A stretch of DNA of 64,000 nucleotides from Clostridium sp. E02 (GTDB lineage Bacteria > Bacillota > Clostridia > Lachnospirales > Lachnospiraceae), in contig NZ_RJLQ01000001.1 in assembly GCF_003833015.1 (NCBI RefSeq), forward strand, positions 62,001 through 126,000, in the 5' to 3' direction. Numbering within the stretch: position 1 is the first letter of the stretch; every line of letters begins with the position of its first letter. Shown here piece by piece: positions 26,855 through 35,920 of this stretch. Made by a program: the position numbers and the translations under genes. The notes below the pieces were generated by a model that did no database searches, had not been told where the DNA came from, and worked only from the letters and a program-made list of their open reading frames with translations.

Positions 26855-26883
26855 TTGACTTTTATGAACAACCAGTGTAAGAT
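26855..26883 (+). promoter_or_regulatory. candidate promoter of the CapA-like gene
   Basis: TTGACT (26855-26860), 17-bp spacer, TAAGAT (26878-26883). It would give a leader of about 135 nt before the gene, in which I see no riboswitch. Confidence 0.45.
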
Positions 26884-27026
26884 GAAAAAATAGAATGCAT
26901 CCCCACGAAAGCATGAGAAAAAAGGAATGGATATCATGTTATAAGTGGATAAAAAGCCTCATGTTGCGGAAAAAGTCATGAAATAAATAATAGCATGTGG
27001 AAAATATAAACAATCTGGAGGAATCG

Positions 27027-28196
27027 ATGAAGAAAACAAATAAATGGATGATGTGTTTGGTTCTTCTTCCGGTTTTACTGCTTTTGTTATTGAGCGGCTG
27101 GATCCTGAGAAGTGAGTGGAAAAGGAATCAGATATCAAAGGTTTCTGTAAGTGAGTCTGATCTTATGCCACAGGTGGATCTAGGGGAAGAGCAAACCATA
27201 GGAATCGCTGAAGATAGGGAAGAATCAGAGGATGAGACAGAGATAGAAACAAAGGTTCATCTGATCTTTTCGGGAGATATATTACTATCTACTCATGTAA
27301 CAACAGCTTATGATAATTCTGGTGGTATACAAGGTGTATTGGATGAGCCCTTAAGAGCAGAAATCAATCAGGCGGATATTTATATGGCTAATCAGGAGTT
27401 TCCCTTTAGTGAGCGGGGGTCGGCTGCACCGGATAAGCAGTTTACGTTTCGTCTATCTCCATCTAAGGTATCTATGATGAATGAAATTGGGGTTGATATC
27501 GTTACCATTGCCAACAATCATACCTTGGATTATGGAACCGATGCACTGGTGGATACCTGTAAAACCCTTGATCAAGCGGATATTCAGTATGTGGGGGCTG
27601 GAGAGAACATGGATCGGGCAAAGAAGCTGGAGACCATTAAAGTAAAAGGAAAAACCATAGGATTTTTAGCTGCGTCCAGAGTGTATCCAGATCCCAATTG
27701 GGTGGCGAATCGTAAAAAACCTGGTATGGTCAGCGGATATGATCCAACCATTCTACTAGAAGAGGTTAAAAAAGCACAGGACTTATGCGATTATCTTGTG
27801 GTATATGTTCACTGGGGCATAGAGCGGGAAGAACAGCCAAAACAATATCAGAAGGCACTGGGACGGCAGATCATTGATGCGGGTGCGGACCTGGTGGTCG
27901 GTAGTCACCCCCATGTGTTGCAGGGGGTGGAATACTACAAAGGTAAGCCTATCTGTTATAGCCTTGGTAACTTTATATTTGGCAGCCGTATACCTAAGAC
28001 AGTCATGTTAAAGGCAGATGTGGATTTTGATCAGGATTCTGTTCGTTTGTCCCTGATCCCCGGCACGTCAAGTGCTGGCTACACCAGAAAAATTACGGAT
28101 GAAAAAGAGGTACAGTCTTTTTATCAGTATTATCAGAATCTATCTTTTGGAATCACCGTAGATCAAGAGGGTGTAATCCATCCGGAGAACGAGTAA
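27027..28196 (+). CDS. CapA family protein (PGA capsule synthesis-like metallophosphatase fold)
   Basis: A 389-aa membrane-anchored protein: one N-terminal membrane segment (about 8-28), an acidic linker, then a CapA/PgsA domain with FSGDILLSTHV, ANNHTLDYGTDALVDT, HWGIEREEQP and VVGSHPHVLQGVE. CapA proteins act in poly-gamma-glutamate export or anchoring, but single CapA-like genes without capB/capC are common and their role is open. The ATG at 27027 has GGAGG 5 nt upstream; GTG 26997 is less likely. Confidence 0.85.
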   Translation: MKKTNKWMMCLVLLPVLLLLLLSGWILRSEWKRNQISKVSVSESDLMPQVDLGEEQTIGIAEDREESEDETEIETKVHLIFSGDILLSTHVTTAYDNSGGIQGVLDEPLRAEINQADIYMANQEFPFSERGSAAPDKQFTFRLSPSKVSMMNEIGVDIVTIANNHTLDYGTDALVDTCKTLDQADIQYVGAGENMDRAKKLETIKVKGKTIGFLAASRVYPDPNWVANRKKPGMVSGYDPTILLEEVKKAQDLCDYLVVYVHWGIEREEQPKQYQKALGRQIIDAGADLVVGSHPHVLQGVEYYKGKPICYSLGNFIFGSRIPKTVMLKADVDFDQDSVRLSLIPGTSSAGYTRKITDEKEVQSFYQYYQNLSFGITVDQEGVIHPENE

Positions 28197-28198
28197 GT

Positions 28199-29143
28199 TT
28201 AGACGAGGTATCTGTCTCCCTGGCAGATGCCTCGTTCTTTTAAACGCTTTGTAAGGGTGTTAAGGACTCGTTTTTTGTTTCCGCTCCACATGGGGGAAAG
28301 AAGGAGTTGTTTTGGTGCATCACCGGTTAGGCGGTGAATTACAGTGCGAGGTGGAAATCTTGCAATGCAGTCAATGATAAGGTCTGTGTATTCTTCCAGT
28401 GTAACGTATGGAACCAGTCCTTTCTCATAGTCTTTTGCCAGATCCGTATCTTTTAATACATGAAGCAGGTGGAGTTTAACTCCATCGATCCCGTCCGTAG
28501 AAAGATGAGAAAGATAGTGAACTGTCTCAAGTATCATATCTCGGTTTTCTCCAGGAAGTCCAAGAATTACATGAGCAATGGTGGTGAGACCGGCTTCTTT
28601 TAAGTCCTTGCAGGCCTGTTCAAAGGCAGAAAGGGAATACCCTCTTCGAATGTACTGTGCCGTTGTTTCATGTATAGTTTGAAGACCAAGTTCCACCCAG
28701 ACTGGTTTGATCTGGTTTAATTCCTGTAACAGAAGCAGAACATTGTTTGGAAGGCAGTCCGGACGGGTTGCAATGGATAATATGCTCACATCCGGATGGG
28801 TGATTGCCTGGGTAAAGATATCTCTTAAATAGGAAACAGGAGCATAGGTATTTGTATAGGATTGAAAGTAAGCAATATAGGTTCCATTCTTATCAGACAT
28901 TTTCCCCTCCACCCGCTTTTTAGAAGCTTCGATTTGTTCCGTGATAGAACAATGGCTGAATGTTCCCTCTGCAAAATCACCAGAGCCTTTGCTGCTGCAA
29001 AAAATACAGCCTTTGCTTCCCAATGTACCGTCTCGGTTTGGACAGGTCATACCTGCCTCTAGAGCCAGTTTATAGACTTTATGGCCATATTGCTTTTTCA
29101 TTTCATAGTCAAGAGAGTGGTAAGGTTTTTCATTCCAGAACAT
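28199..29143 (-). CDS. TIGR01212 family radical SAM protein (YtqA/YhcC-like)
   Basis: A 314-aa radical SAM enzyme with a cluster-binding pattern CPNRDGTLGSKGCIFC near residue 34, where the CxxC spacing places the last cysteines, then SKGSGDFAEG. The C-terminal part has PVWVELGLQTIHETT, IRRGY and AHVILGLPGE, as in the E. coli YhcC family. The substrate is unknown; a role in RNA modification is only suggested for relatives. It stands alone between convergent and divergent neighbours. Confidence 0.88.
   Translation of the reverse strand: MFWNEKPYHSLDYEMKKQYGHKVYKLALEAGMTCPNRDGTLGSKGCIFCSSKGSGDFAEGTFSHCSITEQIEASKKRVEGKMSDKNGTYIAYFQSYTNTYAPVSYLRDIFTQAITHPDVSILSIATRPDCLPNNVLLLLQELNQIKPVWVELGLQTIHETTAQYIRRGYSLSAFEQACKDLKEAGLTTIAHVILGLPGENRDMILETVHYLSHLSTDGIDGVKLHLLHVLKDTDLAKDYEKGLVPYVTLEEYTDLIIDCIARFPPRTVIHRLTGDAPKQLLLSPMWSGNKKRVLNTLTKRLKERGICQGDRYLV
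28201..28243. terminator. bidirectional terminator between CapA and radical SAM genes
   Basis: ACGAGGTATCTG pairs with CAGATGCCTCGT (one G-U). It lies at the junction of two convergent genes and overlaps the radical SAM gene's 3' end. Confidence 0.65.
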
Positions 29144-29232
29144 GGGTTCCTCCGTTGTGTTTGATGGTACTATTATACAGGTGAGACAAAGAGGGAGTCA
29201 AATTTTTTCTTGTTTTTTTGTAAAAGATTATA

Positions 29233-29262
29233 TTGAACAAACTTTGCAGAATATGCTATACT
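29233..29262 (+). promoter_or_regulatory. promoter of the galactokinase-like gene
   Basis: TTGAAC (29233-29238), 18-bp spacer, TATACT (29257-29262), 35 bp before the ATG. Confidence 0.6.
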
Positions 29263-29297
29263 CGTGGCAGGACAAATGGGGAAAAGGAGAGCAAAAC

Positions 29298-30596
29298 ATG
29301 TATATAAGTGAAACGATTCAGTTTTTAGAATCGGAACCGTCTAAGAAGCTTATGACTGCCTTATATGGGGAAGATGGGGAGATAGAAAACAGAACGAGGT
29401 ATGAAAAGGCAGTTCTTGGGTTTAAACAAAAGTTTTCGCAAGAACAGGTTCTTTTGTTTTCCGCTCCAGGGCGTACAGAGATCAGTGGAAATCATACGGA
29501 CCACAATCATGGAAAAGTGCTGGCAGGCAGTATCAATTTAGACTGTGTGGGGGCAGCTTATACGAATCAAAGCAGGATGGTCAGGATTGTAAGTGAAACT
29601 TATGAGCAAAGCATCGAGATCGATCTGAATGATCTGTCAAAAAGTGAAACGATGGCAGGGACCGAGGAGCTTGTGAAAGGGATTCTGCAGGGCTTTTTAG
29701 ATGCAGGTCATGAGATCGGTGGATTTGATGCTTATACGACAAGCAATGTCATTAGTGCAGCAGGGGTGAGTTCTTCTGCTTCGTTTGAGATGCTTTTATG
29801 CTCCATGATAGATACCTTTTTTAATCAAGGGAAATTAGATGTGGTTGACTATGCCCAGATCGGTCAACATGCGGAAAATGTATACTGGGGGAAGGCATCT
29901 GGGCTTTTAGACCAGATGGCTTGTGCAGTGGGTGGTTTGATCTCCATTGACTTTAAGAATCCTAAAGTTCCCGTTGTGGAAAAAATAGACGTTGATTTTA
30001 ATAATGAAAATTATAGCCTTATTATTGTCAATACAGGGAAAGGGCATGCTGATTTAAGCAGAGAATATTCTTCTGTTCCTCAGGAGATGAAAAAAGTAGC
30101 TGAATTTTTCGGGAAAGAGGTCTGTGCTGAGATTACAAAACAGCAGGTGATTGACCAGTTAGACAAGGTTAGGGAGTTTGCAGGAGACAGGTCCGTGCTT
30201 CGCGCTCTTCATTTCTTTGAAGAAAATAAAAGAGTGGAGGAGGAAGTCGCTGCATTAAAAGAGGGGCGGTTTGAAGATTTTTTGACCAATCTTTCCGATT
30301 CAGGGAACTCCTCTTTTAAATGGCTTCAAAACTGTTATACCAATGCTGATTATCAGGAACAGGGGATTTCAATCGCACTGGCTCTTACGGAACTGTTTAT
30401 CAAAGAGAAAAAGAAAGGTGCCTGCAGGGTACATGGAGGTGGTTTTGCCGGCGTCATTATGGCCATGCTTCCCAATGAACTGGTCGAGGAATATGTGGAC
30501 TATATCGAAAAAGCCATAGGGACAGGCAGTGCATATCGGATGAAGATCAGACCGTATGGTGCCATCTGTTTTGATGAATTGGCACAGCGTATTTAA
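29298..30596 (+). CDS. galactokinase-like GHMP kinase
   Basis: A 432-aa GHMP-superfamily kinase most like galactokinase. The sugar-binding signature is altered: APGRTEISGNHTDHNHGKVL in place of the usual GRVNLIGEHTDY-type motif. The ATP-binding motif is AAGVSSSASFE, and the third motif is VHGGGFAGVIMAML. The length exceeds typical 390-aa GalK. Neither galE nor galT is adjacent. AAAGGAG precedes the ATG at 29298. It may phosphorylate galactose or a related sugar. Confidence 0.8.
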   Translation: MYISETIQFLESEPSKKLMTALYGEDGEIENRTRYEKAVLGFKQKFSQEQVLLFSAPGRTEISGNHTDHNHGKVLAGSINLDCVGAAYTNQSRMVRIVSETYEQSIEIDLNDLSKSETMAGTEELVKGILQGFLDAGHEIGGFDAYTTSNVISAAGVSSSASFEMLLCSMIDTFFNQGKLDVVDYAQIGQHAENVYWGKASGLLDQMACAVGGLISIDFKNPKVPVVEKIDVDFNNENYSLIIVNTGKGHADLSREYSSVPQEMKKVAEFFGKEVCAEITKQQVIDQLDKVREFAGDRSVLRALHFFEENKRVEEEVAALKEGRFEDFLTNLSDSGNSSFKWLQNCYTNADYQEQGISIALALTELFIKEKKKGACRVHGGGFAGVIMAMLPNELVEEYVDYIEKAIGTGSAYRMKIRPYGAICFDELAQRI

Positions 30597-30625
30597 TTGT
30601 AAATCCTGCTAAATTAGAGTACAAT
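30597..30625 (+). promoter_or_regulatory. promoter of the cytidylate-kinase-like gene
   Basis: TTGTAA (30597-30602), 17-bp spacer, TACAAT (30620-30625). Confidence 0.5.
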
Positions 30626-30678
30626 AGAGGGAACCAAATCCTCAGCAAAAATAGAGGTAGAAGGAGGCAGGTATCAGA

Positions 30679-31326
30679 ATGATAGAAAATAATAATTTAA
30701 TTATCACCATAGGAAGACAATACGGAAGTGGTGGACGTATGGTAGGAAAAGCACTTGCAAAAGAGCTGGGAATCCACTTTTATGATGAAGAGATATTACG
30801 AATTACATCTGAACAAAGTGCAGTGGGAGAGGTGTTTTTCCGTCTTGCAGATGAGAAGGCAGGCAACAATTTGCTATACAAGATTGTCACTGGTTTAAAG
30901 CCACAGCTTGGAAAACCATCTACGGATTCAGATATTATAAAACCAGAAAATTTATTCCGTTTTCAGTCTCAGGTGATTCGGGAACTGGCGGAGGAAGAAC
31001 CTTGTATCATAGCTGGAAGATGTGCAGATTATATCTTAAGCCGTTCGGATGTGGATTACCCAGGACTGGTAAAAATTTTTGTTTATGCAGATGTTGATAC
31101 TTTGATCAAAAGAACGATGGAAGTAGATGGACTGGATGAGAAAGATGCGGCAAAACGGGTAAAAAAGATCAACCGGGAGAGAAAAGAATATTATCGTTAT
31201 TATACGGGTGGAAACTGGGAAGAATGGAACAATTACGATTTAATTATTAATACCAGCTGCATAGATTTAGAACAGACCGCTACCCTGATCAAGGACTATT
31301 TAAAGCTAAGAAATAAGGGGAAATAA
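30679..31326 (+). CDS. cytidylate kinase-like family protein
   Basis: A 215-aa P-loop nucleotide kinase fold protein. The N-terminal IITIGRQYGSGGRMVGKALA is a variant P-loop, followed by FYDEEIL and a lid with IKRTMEVDGLDEKDAAKRV and INRERKEYYRYYTGGNW. This is the cytidylate-kinase-like family (PF13189 type) common in Clostridia, distinct from the housekeeping Cmk. The true substrate is unknown. AAGGAGG lies 11 nt before the ATG. Confidence 0.85.
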   Translation: MIENNNLIITIGRQYGSGGRMVGKALAKELGIHFYDEEILRITSEQSAVGEVFFRLADEKAGNNLLYKIVTGLKPQLGKPSTDSDIIKPENLFRFQSQVIRELAEEEPCIIAGRCADYILSRSDVDYPGLVKIFVYADVDTLIKRTMEVDGLDEKDAAKRVKKINRERKEYYRYYTGGNWEEWNNYDLIINTSCIDLEQTATLIKDYLKLRNKGK

Positions 31327-31333
31327 ACTGGAA

Positions 31334-31386
31334 CAAAAACCGGAAATGACTATGGGAATCCCACTTAAGTCACCTCCGGTTTTGTT
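31334..31386. terminator. bidirectional terminator
   Basis: AAAACCGGA...TGACT pairs with AGTCA...TCCGGTTTTG. It lies between the convergent kinase-like gene and the DUF134 gene. Confidence 0.85.
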
Positions 31387-31391
31387 TCCCA

Positions 31392-31811
31392 TTAATCGCA
31401 AGGATTTCCGGGATTCTTCAAAGTTTGATTGGCACAGGAAATGGACTCGCCACTTTGCTTATCGCAATGTCCCTTGATTCCTCTTTGTCTGGTGCAGTTT
31501 TTTACACAGCAGGCAGGAGCATCGGAGCACAAGACGTAATTTCCTCCTTGAATCACAAGTTTTTTTCCGTTGACAATGGTATCTGCAATCTTACTTCTTG
31601 CACTGTCATAGATAGCTTGAACCGTAGTTCTTGCAACATTCATCTGCTTCGCGCACTCACTCTGGGTCAGGTCAAGATGATCAATCAAACGGATTACTTC
31701 ATATTCGTCAATTGTCATCTCCACGGATTCGAACTGTCTTCTGACACATGGAGCAAATTCCGAGGTGGCAGGTAATCCACACACCCGGCGTTTTTTGACA
31801 GGTCTGGCCAT
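31392..31811 (-). CDS. DUF134 family DNA-binding protein
   Basis: A 139-aa protein starting MARPVKKRRVCGLP, with a sigma-70 region 4-like helix-turn-helix (LDLTQSECAKQMNVARTTVQ) and a C-terminal cysteine cluster (CCVKNCTRQRGIKGHCDK). Cysteines probably bind metal or sense redox. The ATG at 31811 has GAGGGA upstream; an in-frame upstream extension to 31871 lacks a site. It follows the sulfur-relay flavoprotein gene by 95 nt on the same strand, so it may regulate or be co-expressed with it. Confidence 0.85.
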   Translation of the reverse strand: MARPVKKRRVCGLPATSEFAPCVRRQFESVEMTIDEYEVIRLIDHLDLTQSECAKQMNVARTTVQAIYDSARSKIADTIVNGKKLVIQGGNYVLCSDAPACCVKNCTRQRGIKGHCDKQSGESISCANQTLKNPGNPCD

Positions 31812-31906
31812 TTGTAATCCCTCGCTTTTCACATATGGGATTAGTATATCCTTAAAAGAACAAAATGTCAAACGGCCTAGCCTTCGTGTTCCCTTTTATG
31901 GCTTCA

Positions 31907-34363
31907 TTAGATAAAGAGATTGACGTTGGATTCTTCGGCATCACCAAGATAGGCACCCACTCCGCCAAGTTCCACGCCATCAATTAACTCTTCGGGGCGA
32001 ATCCCCATAACGTCCATACTCATGGTACAAGCAACGATTTTAACCCCAGATTTCATAGCTTTTTTAATAAGTGTTTCCAGAGAATCTACGTGTTTGTCAT
32101 TCATGATTTTTTTCATCATAGCGGTTCCCATACCACCCATATGCATCTTGGATAGTTTTAGCTTTTTGGTGCCACGTGGAAGCATCATCCCAAACATGGA
32201 TTCTACCAGAGATTTGTGTATGGGCTGTTTTTCTTCTTTTCTAAGAACATTTAACCCCCAGAAGGTGAAAAACATGGTGACGGGTCTTCCCATAGCGGCA
32301 GCACCATTTGCGATGATAAAACTTGCCAGAGCTTTATCTAGGTCTCCGGAGAAAACAATGATGGTTTTCCCATCAGCTGGGTTCTGAGGTACAGAGGAGG
32401 GAGGAGTGGTGCTTTTTTTAACGAGTGCCACATAATCGTGTCCTCTTTGTTCGTTGGATAATAAGGTATTGCCAGTGCGCCGGCACCATGCACCGATGTC
32501 TCTGGAAAAACCGGGATCAGAAGCAGAGACTTCCATAACGGCTCCTTCATCCATATCTTTCATGGTTTCGAAAACTTTCATAATGGGCCCTGGACACTGC
32601 ATTCCGCTGCAGTCAAGACGCATAGCGGTTGTCGGGATGTTCTTGGTATCCATCTGTCCATTGTCGGAATAGGATTGTGTTGTTCCTGTTGGTGTAATAT
32701 CTTCATCCTGATAGTGTGTGGATTGATAGAATCTGGCACCACCTGGATAGATTTTGACATTTTGGAAGCCATTTTGCATTAGAATTCGAGCAGCATTGTA
32801 AGCACGGACACCTATGGCACAAAATGCAACAATTTCTTTTTCTGGGTTCAGTTCTTTTAACCGGTCACGAAGCTGTCCAAGCGGAATATGTTTTGCCTTC
32901 GGAAGGGAAAAAGCCATTAATTCTACGTCTTCTCTTACATCCAGAAGTAAAACGTCAGGATCTCGTTCCACCACATCCCACGTGGAGATGGAGACTTTAC
33001 CGTTAAGAAGGTTTTCTGCTGTAAAGCCAGCCATATTCACTGGATCTTTTGCAGAGGAGAAGGGGGGAGCATAGGCCAGCTCCAACTGTTTCAGATCGTT
33101 AATGCCACCACCTAGTCGAATGACAACAGCAAGGGTATCAATTCGTTTATCAACTCCGTCTCTCCCCACAATCTGAGCTCCGAATATTTTTTTACCGTCA
33201 GCAGTGAATAACAATTTTAATGTCAAAGGTGTGGCTCCAGGGTAATATCCGGCATGAGAATTCTGGGTGATGATGATACTCTCATAGTCAACCCCTTTTT
33301 TCAATCCCCGTTTGATCAGCACTTTTTCACTCGTACCTGTAAAAGCAGCCGTTAAGTCAAATACTTTTGCCACCGAGGTTCCTTGAGTTGCCTGGTAGGT
33401 AGCATTGATTCCTGCAATGTGATCCGCCGCAATCCGCCCTTGTTTGTTCGCTGGACCTGCAAGTGGAACCATGGTCGCTTCCTGAAAGGTGAAGTCGTTC
33501 ACTTCGATGACATCTCCAACTGCATAGATATTAGGATCAGAAGTAACTAAGGAGTCATTGACAATGATTCCCCCTCGTTTATTTAGATTAAGTCCGGCAG
33601 CCTTTGCCAGTTCGCTATTTGGACGAACGCCAATGGAGAGAATAACTAATTCTGCCTTTTGTTTCTTTCCGCTATTTAACGTAATGGTTACTCCGTCATT
33701 TTCTTCTTCAAACGAAGATACACCATCGGAAAGGAAAAGAGAAACTCCGTTCTGAACCATATTTTCATGGAGTAACTGAGCCATTTCGTAATCCATAGGA
33801 GCCATAACCTGATCTTGCATCTCAATTAAGGAAACCGAAAGTCCTGCATGACGAAGGTTTTCAGCCATTTCAAGACCAATAAATCCACCGCCGATTACGG
33901 CAGCTGTCTTTACTCCACTTTCCCGAATCAGAGCACGGATGCGGTCGGTATCGGGAACGGTCCAGAGTGTCTGAATTCTGGATGATTCAATTCCGGGAAT
34001 GTGTGGGCGCACAGGAGAGGATCCGGTGGAAAGTACCAGGGTATCATAGGATTCATCATATACGTCTCCAGTATTCAAGTTTCGCACTTGTATTTTTTTG
34101 TTTTCTTTATCAATGGAAATGCCTTCGTGCTTGATTCTAACATCTACGTTGTATTTCTTTTTCATTGCTTCTGGTGTCTGTAAAAGAAGCGCATCCCTGG
34201 ATTTAATCACATCCCCCACATGATAGGGAAGTCCGCAGTTTGCATAGGAGATATATTCTCCTCGTTCCAGTAATATGATTTGTGCTGTTTCATCGAGCCG
34301 TCTTAGTCTCGCTGCGCAGCTGGCACCGCCTGCGACCCCTCCTACAATTACTATTTTCTTCAT
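31907..34363 (-). CDS. four-domain sulfur-relay flavoprotein: CoA-disulfide reductase, rhodanese, TusA, DsrE-like
   Basis: An 818-aa fusion. The N-terminal pyridine nucleotide-disulfide oxidoreductase (about 1-445; FAD site IVGGVAGGASCAARLRR) has the single catalytic cysteine of CoA-disulfide/persulfide reductases in SYANCGLPYH. A rhodanese domain follows (about 455-545; active cysteine in AFCAIGVRAYNAARIL), then a TusA domain (about 580-650; CSGMQCPGPIMKVFE) and a DsrE/peroxiredoxin-like domain (about 660-818). Together they suggest reduction and handling of persulfides. Similar fusions are known in Clostridia. The ATG has AGGAGG upstream. Confidence 0.92.
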   Translation of the reverse strand: MKKIVIVGGVAGGASCAARLRRLDETAQIILLERGEYISYANCGLPYHVGDVIKSRDALLLQTPEAMKKKYNVDVRIKHEGISIDKENKKIQVRNLNTGDVYDESYDTLVLSTGSSPVRPHIPGIESSRIQTLWTVPDTDRIRALIRESGVKTAAVIGGGFIGLEMAENLRHAGLSVSLIEMQDQVMAPMDYEMAQLLHENMVQNGVSLFLSDGVSSFEEENDGVTITLNSGKKQKAELVILSIGVRPNSELAKAAGLNLNKRGGIIVNDSLVTSDPNIYAVGDVIEVNDFTFQEATMVPLAGPANKQGRIAADHIAGINATYQATQGTSVAKVFDLTAAFTGTSEKVLIKRGLKKGVDYESIIITQNSHAGYYPGATPLTLKLLFTADGKKIFGAQIVGRDGVDKRIDTLAVVIRLGGGINDLKQLELAYAPPFSSAKDPVNMAGFTAENLLNGKVSISTWDVVERDPDVLLLDVREDVELMAFSLPKAKHIPLGQLRDRLKELNPEKEIVAFCAIGVRAYNAARILMQNGFQNVKIYPGGARFYQSTHYQDEDITPTGTTQSYSDNGQMDTKNIPTTAMRLDCSGMQCPGPIMKVFETMKDMDEGAVMEVSASDPGFSRDIGAWCRRTGNTLLSNEQRGHDYVALVKKSTTPPSSVPQNPADGKTIIVFSGDLDKALASFIIANGAAAMGRPVTMFFTFWGLNVLRKEEKQPIHKSLVESMFGMMLPRGTKKLKLSKMHMGGMGTAMMKKIMNDKHVDSLETLIKKAMKSGVKIVACTMSMDVMGIRPEELIDGVELGGVGAYLGDAEESNVNLFI

Positions 34364-34459
34364 TGCATACCTCCTGATTTATAATTAAAAATTAGTTTGT
34401 TATATTTTTATCACTTTTAGTATAAATCGATCCATGGCCTTTGTCTGTGACAGAGTCAC

Positions 34460-34507
34460 AAAACCCCATGCTACCAGCCGGAAATAGGTGGAAATCATGG
34501 GGTTTTT
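34460..34507. terminator. bidirectional terminator upstream of the sulfur-relay gene
   Basis: AAAACCCCATG pairs perfectly with CATGGGGTTTT, with T runs on both strands. It ends the redox operon on the - strand. Confidence 0.85.
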
Positions 34508-34519
34508 ATAAAGTTAATC

Positions 34520-35047
34520 TTATAATGTTTTTGCAAGTTCCCGAACGGAATCTAGTTTGTCTGATTGTAACATGCTGCCTTTTTCTGTCATGCCTGGAAT
34601 CGTAACGATTCCTTTGTTTTCCCATTTGAGATAGGAACAAATGCTTTTTAGCTGTGCAGCAGCTGCGTCATAGACATGGTCGGAACCGGAATTAAGCAGC
34701 ATGGCAATGGAGGTTATCCGAAACCCCTTTTTGGCAAACGCATACATACGATCAATCATACATTTGGTTTGTGCAGAAACATCAAACCAATAAATCGGCG
34801 ATGCAAGAACCAGTAAATCGGATTGATCTAAATCGGTTAAAATATCATTCATATCATCCTCTTGTATGCATACGCCATCATGTGTAAAACAATATTTGCA
34901 GCCAAGACATGGAAGAACCTTATATTGACTTAGCTTTTTCGTAGTAACTTGATGACCAGCGGCTTTTGCTGATTGGGCAAAAACATCTGCCATGATTTCC
35001 GTGTTCCCATTTTTTCTTGGACTTCCTGTAACTACCAATATATTCAA
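34520..35047 (-). CDS. NADPH-dependent FMN reductase / flavodoxin-like protein with Cys cluster
   Basis: A 175-aa flavodoxin-fold protein: VVTGSPRKNGNTEIMADVF is the FMN phosphate loop and LASPIYWFDVSAQTK a second flavin segment. The cysteine cluster CLGCKYCFTHDGVC resembles that of iron-sulfur flavoproteins, though it may be redox-active thiols only. It is the last gene of the MarR-led unit, 24 nt after a nitroreductase gene. It could supply reduced flavin or reduce quinones. Confidence 0.85.
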   Translation of the reverse strand: MNILVVTGSPRKNGNTEIMADVFAQSAKAAGHQVTTKKLSQYKVLPCLGCKYCFTHDGVCIQEDDMNDILTDLDQSDLLVLASPIYWFDVSAQTKCMIDRMYAFAKKGFRITSIAMLLNSGSDHVYDAAAAQLKSICSYLKWENKGIVTIPGMTEKGSMLQSDKLDSVRELAKTL

Positions 35048-35071
35048 CTATACTTCCCTCCCTCATGTTTT

Positions 35072-35908
35072 TTATTCCTCTATCACCCAGGAAAAAAGAT
35101 AGGACATCTCGGGTGGAGCAGATATACCGGGATTTACCTTTAAAAAGCTTCCGTTCAGATGCTTATCAATTGCCGCCAGGTGAAAATGGCAAGCAGCAAT
35201 TCCAACGTCGACCCGCTGAATGTCCAACGGCTTATTTTCTTTTCTGGTTTTAGCTTCATAGAAATGAAATGCATTCTGTTTTTTTATGATTCGCCAGGGT
35301 TGTTTGTTTATAGCAGAAGGTGCCAGTCGGACCATCTCAAGAGCAAATTCATATGCTCCAGCTTCTTGTTTGGTCAAAGGGGTGGTAAAGTCATCCTTAA
35401 AAAATAGATGCTCCCAGTCTTTTCTCTGACTTGATTTTGCGGCCCACTTTATAAGGGATTCTACAGGCCTTTTCTTTTCCACCGGATATCCCACAGGAGT
35501 GATGATCGGAAAAAGTATTCCTTCCTCTAAATGGATCGCTTGAGAGAAGGCACTACGGTCAAAGGTTCCTCCTAACCAGCAGCTTCCAAGTCCTTGTGAT
35601 GTCAAAAAGAGTATCAGGTGTTCCATAGAATATCCCAGTGCTTCCAACCCCAATTCTTCCTCTTTTACAGTAGAACCAATAAAATCACTGACGCCTTTTA
35701 TCACTCCATAGGTTCCCAGCTTTTGCCCTTTGTCAGAATTAGACGCTAGAAGATAAAAAGAGACTTTAACGTGAAAAGGATTGTCTGATTCACGGATAAA
35801 AGATTGGATCTTTTCTTTTACGTCAGCGGACAAAGGACGTGGATCATAGGTTCTTTCACTATGACGATTGCGGATTGTCTGTTCAACAGGAAAATAAAAT
35901 TCTTCCAT
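35072..35908 (-). CDS. nitroreductase family protein (putative TM nitroreductase type)
   Basis: A 278-aa nitroreductase-fold protein. It has IRNRHSERTYDPRPLSADV at the N-terminus, a middle GYSMEHLILFLTSQGLGSCWLGG flavin segment, and a second half with LEMVRLAPSAINKQPWRII. The two half-motifs suggest the long PF14512-type family. Members reduce nitro compounds or quinones with NAD(P)H and FMN. The ATG at 35908 has GGAGG 5 nt upstream; a TTG at 35920 overlaps it. Confidence 0.85.
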   Translation of the reverse strand: MEEFYFPVEQTIRNRHSERTYDPRPLSADVKEKIQSFIRESDNPFHVKVSFYLLASNSDKGQKLGTYGVIKGVSDFIGSTVKEEELGLEALGYSMEHLILFLTSQGLGSCWLGGTFDRSAFSQAIHLEEGILFPIITPVGYPVEKKRPVESLIKWAAKSSQRKDWEHLFFKDDFTTPLTKQEAGAYEFALEMVRLAPSAINKQPWRIIKKQNAFHFYEAKTRKENKPLDIQRVDVGIAACHFHLAAIDKHLNGSFLKVNPGISAPPEMSYLFSWVIEE

Positions 35909-35920
35909 AAAGTCCTCCAA

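Noticed and set aside
32022-32387. 121-aa + strand frame opposite the sulfur-relay gene
   Set aside because: Antisense of a multi-domain enzyme whose frame is well supported.
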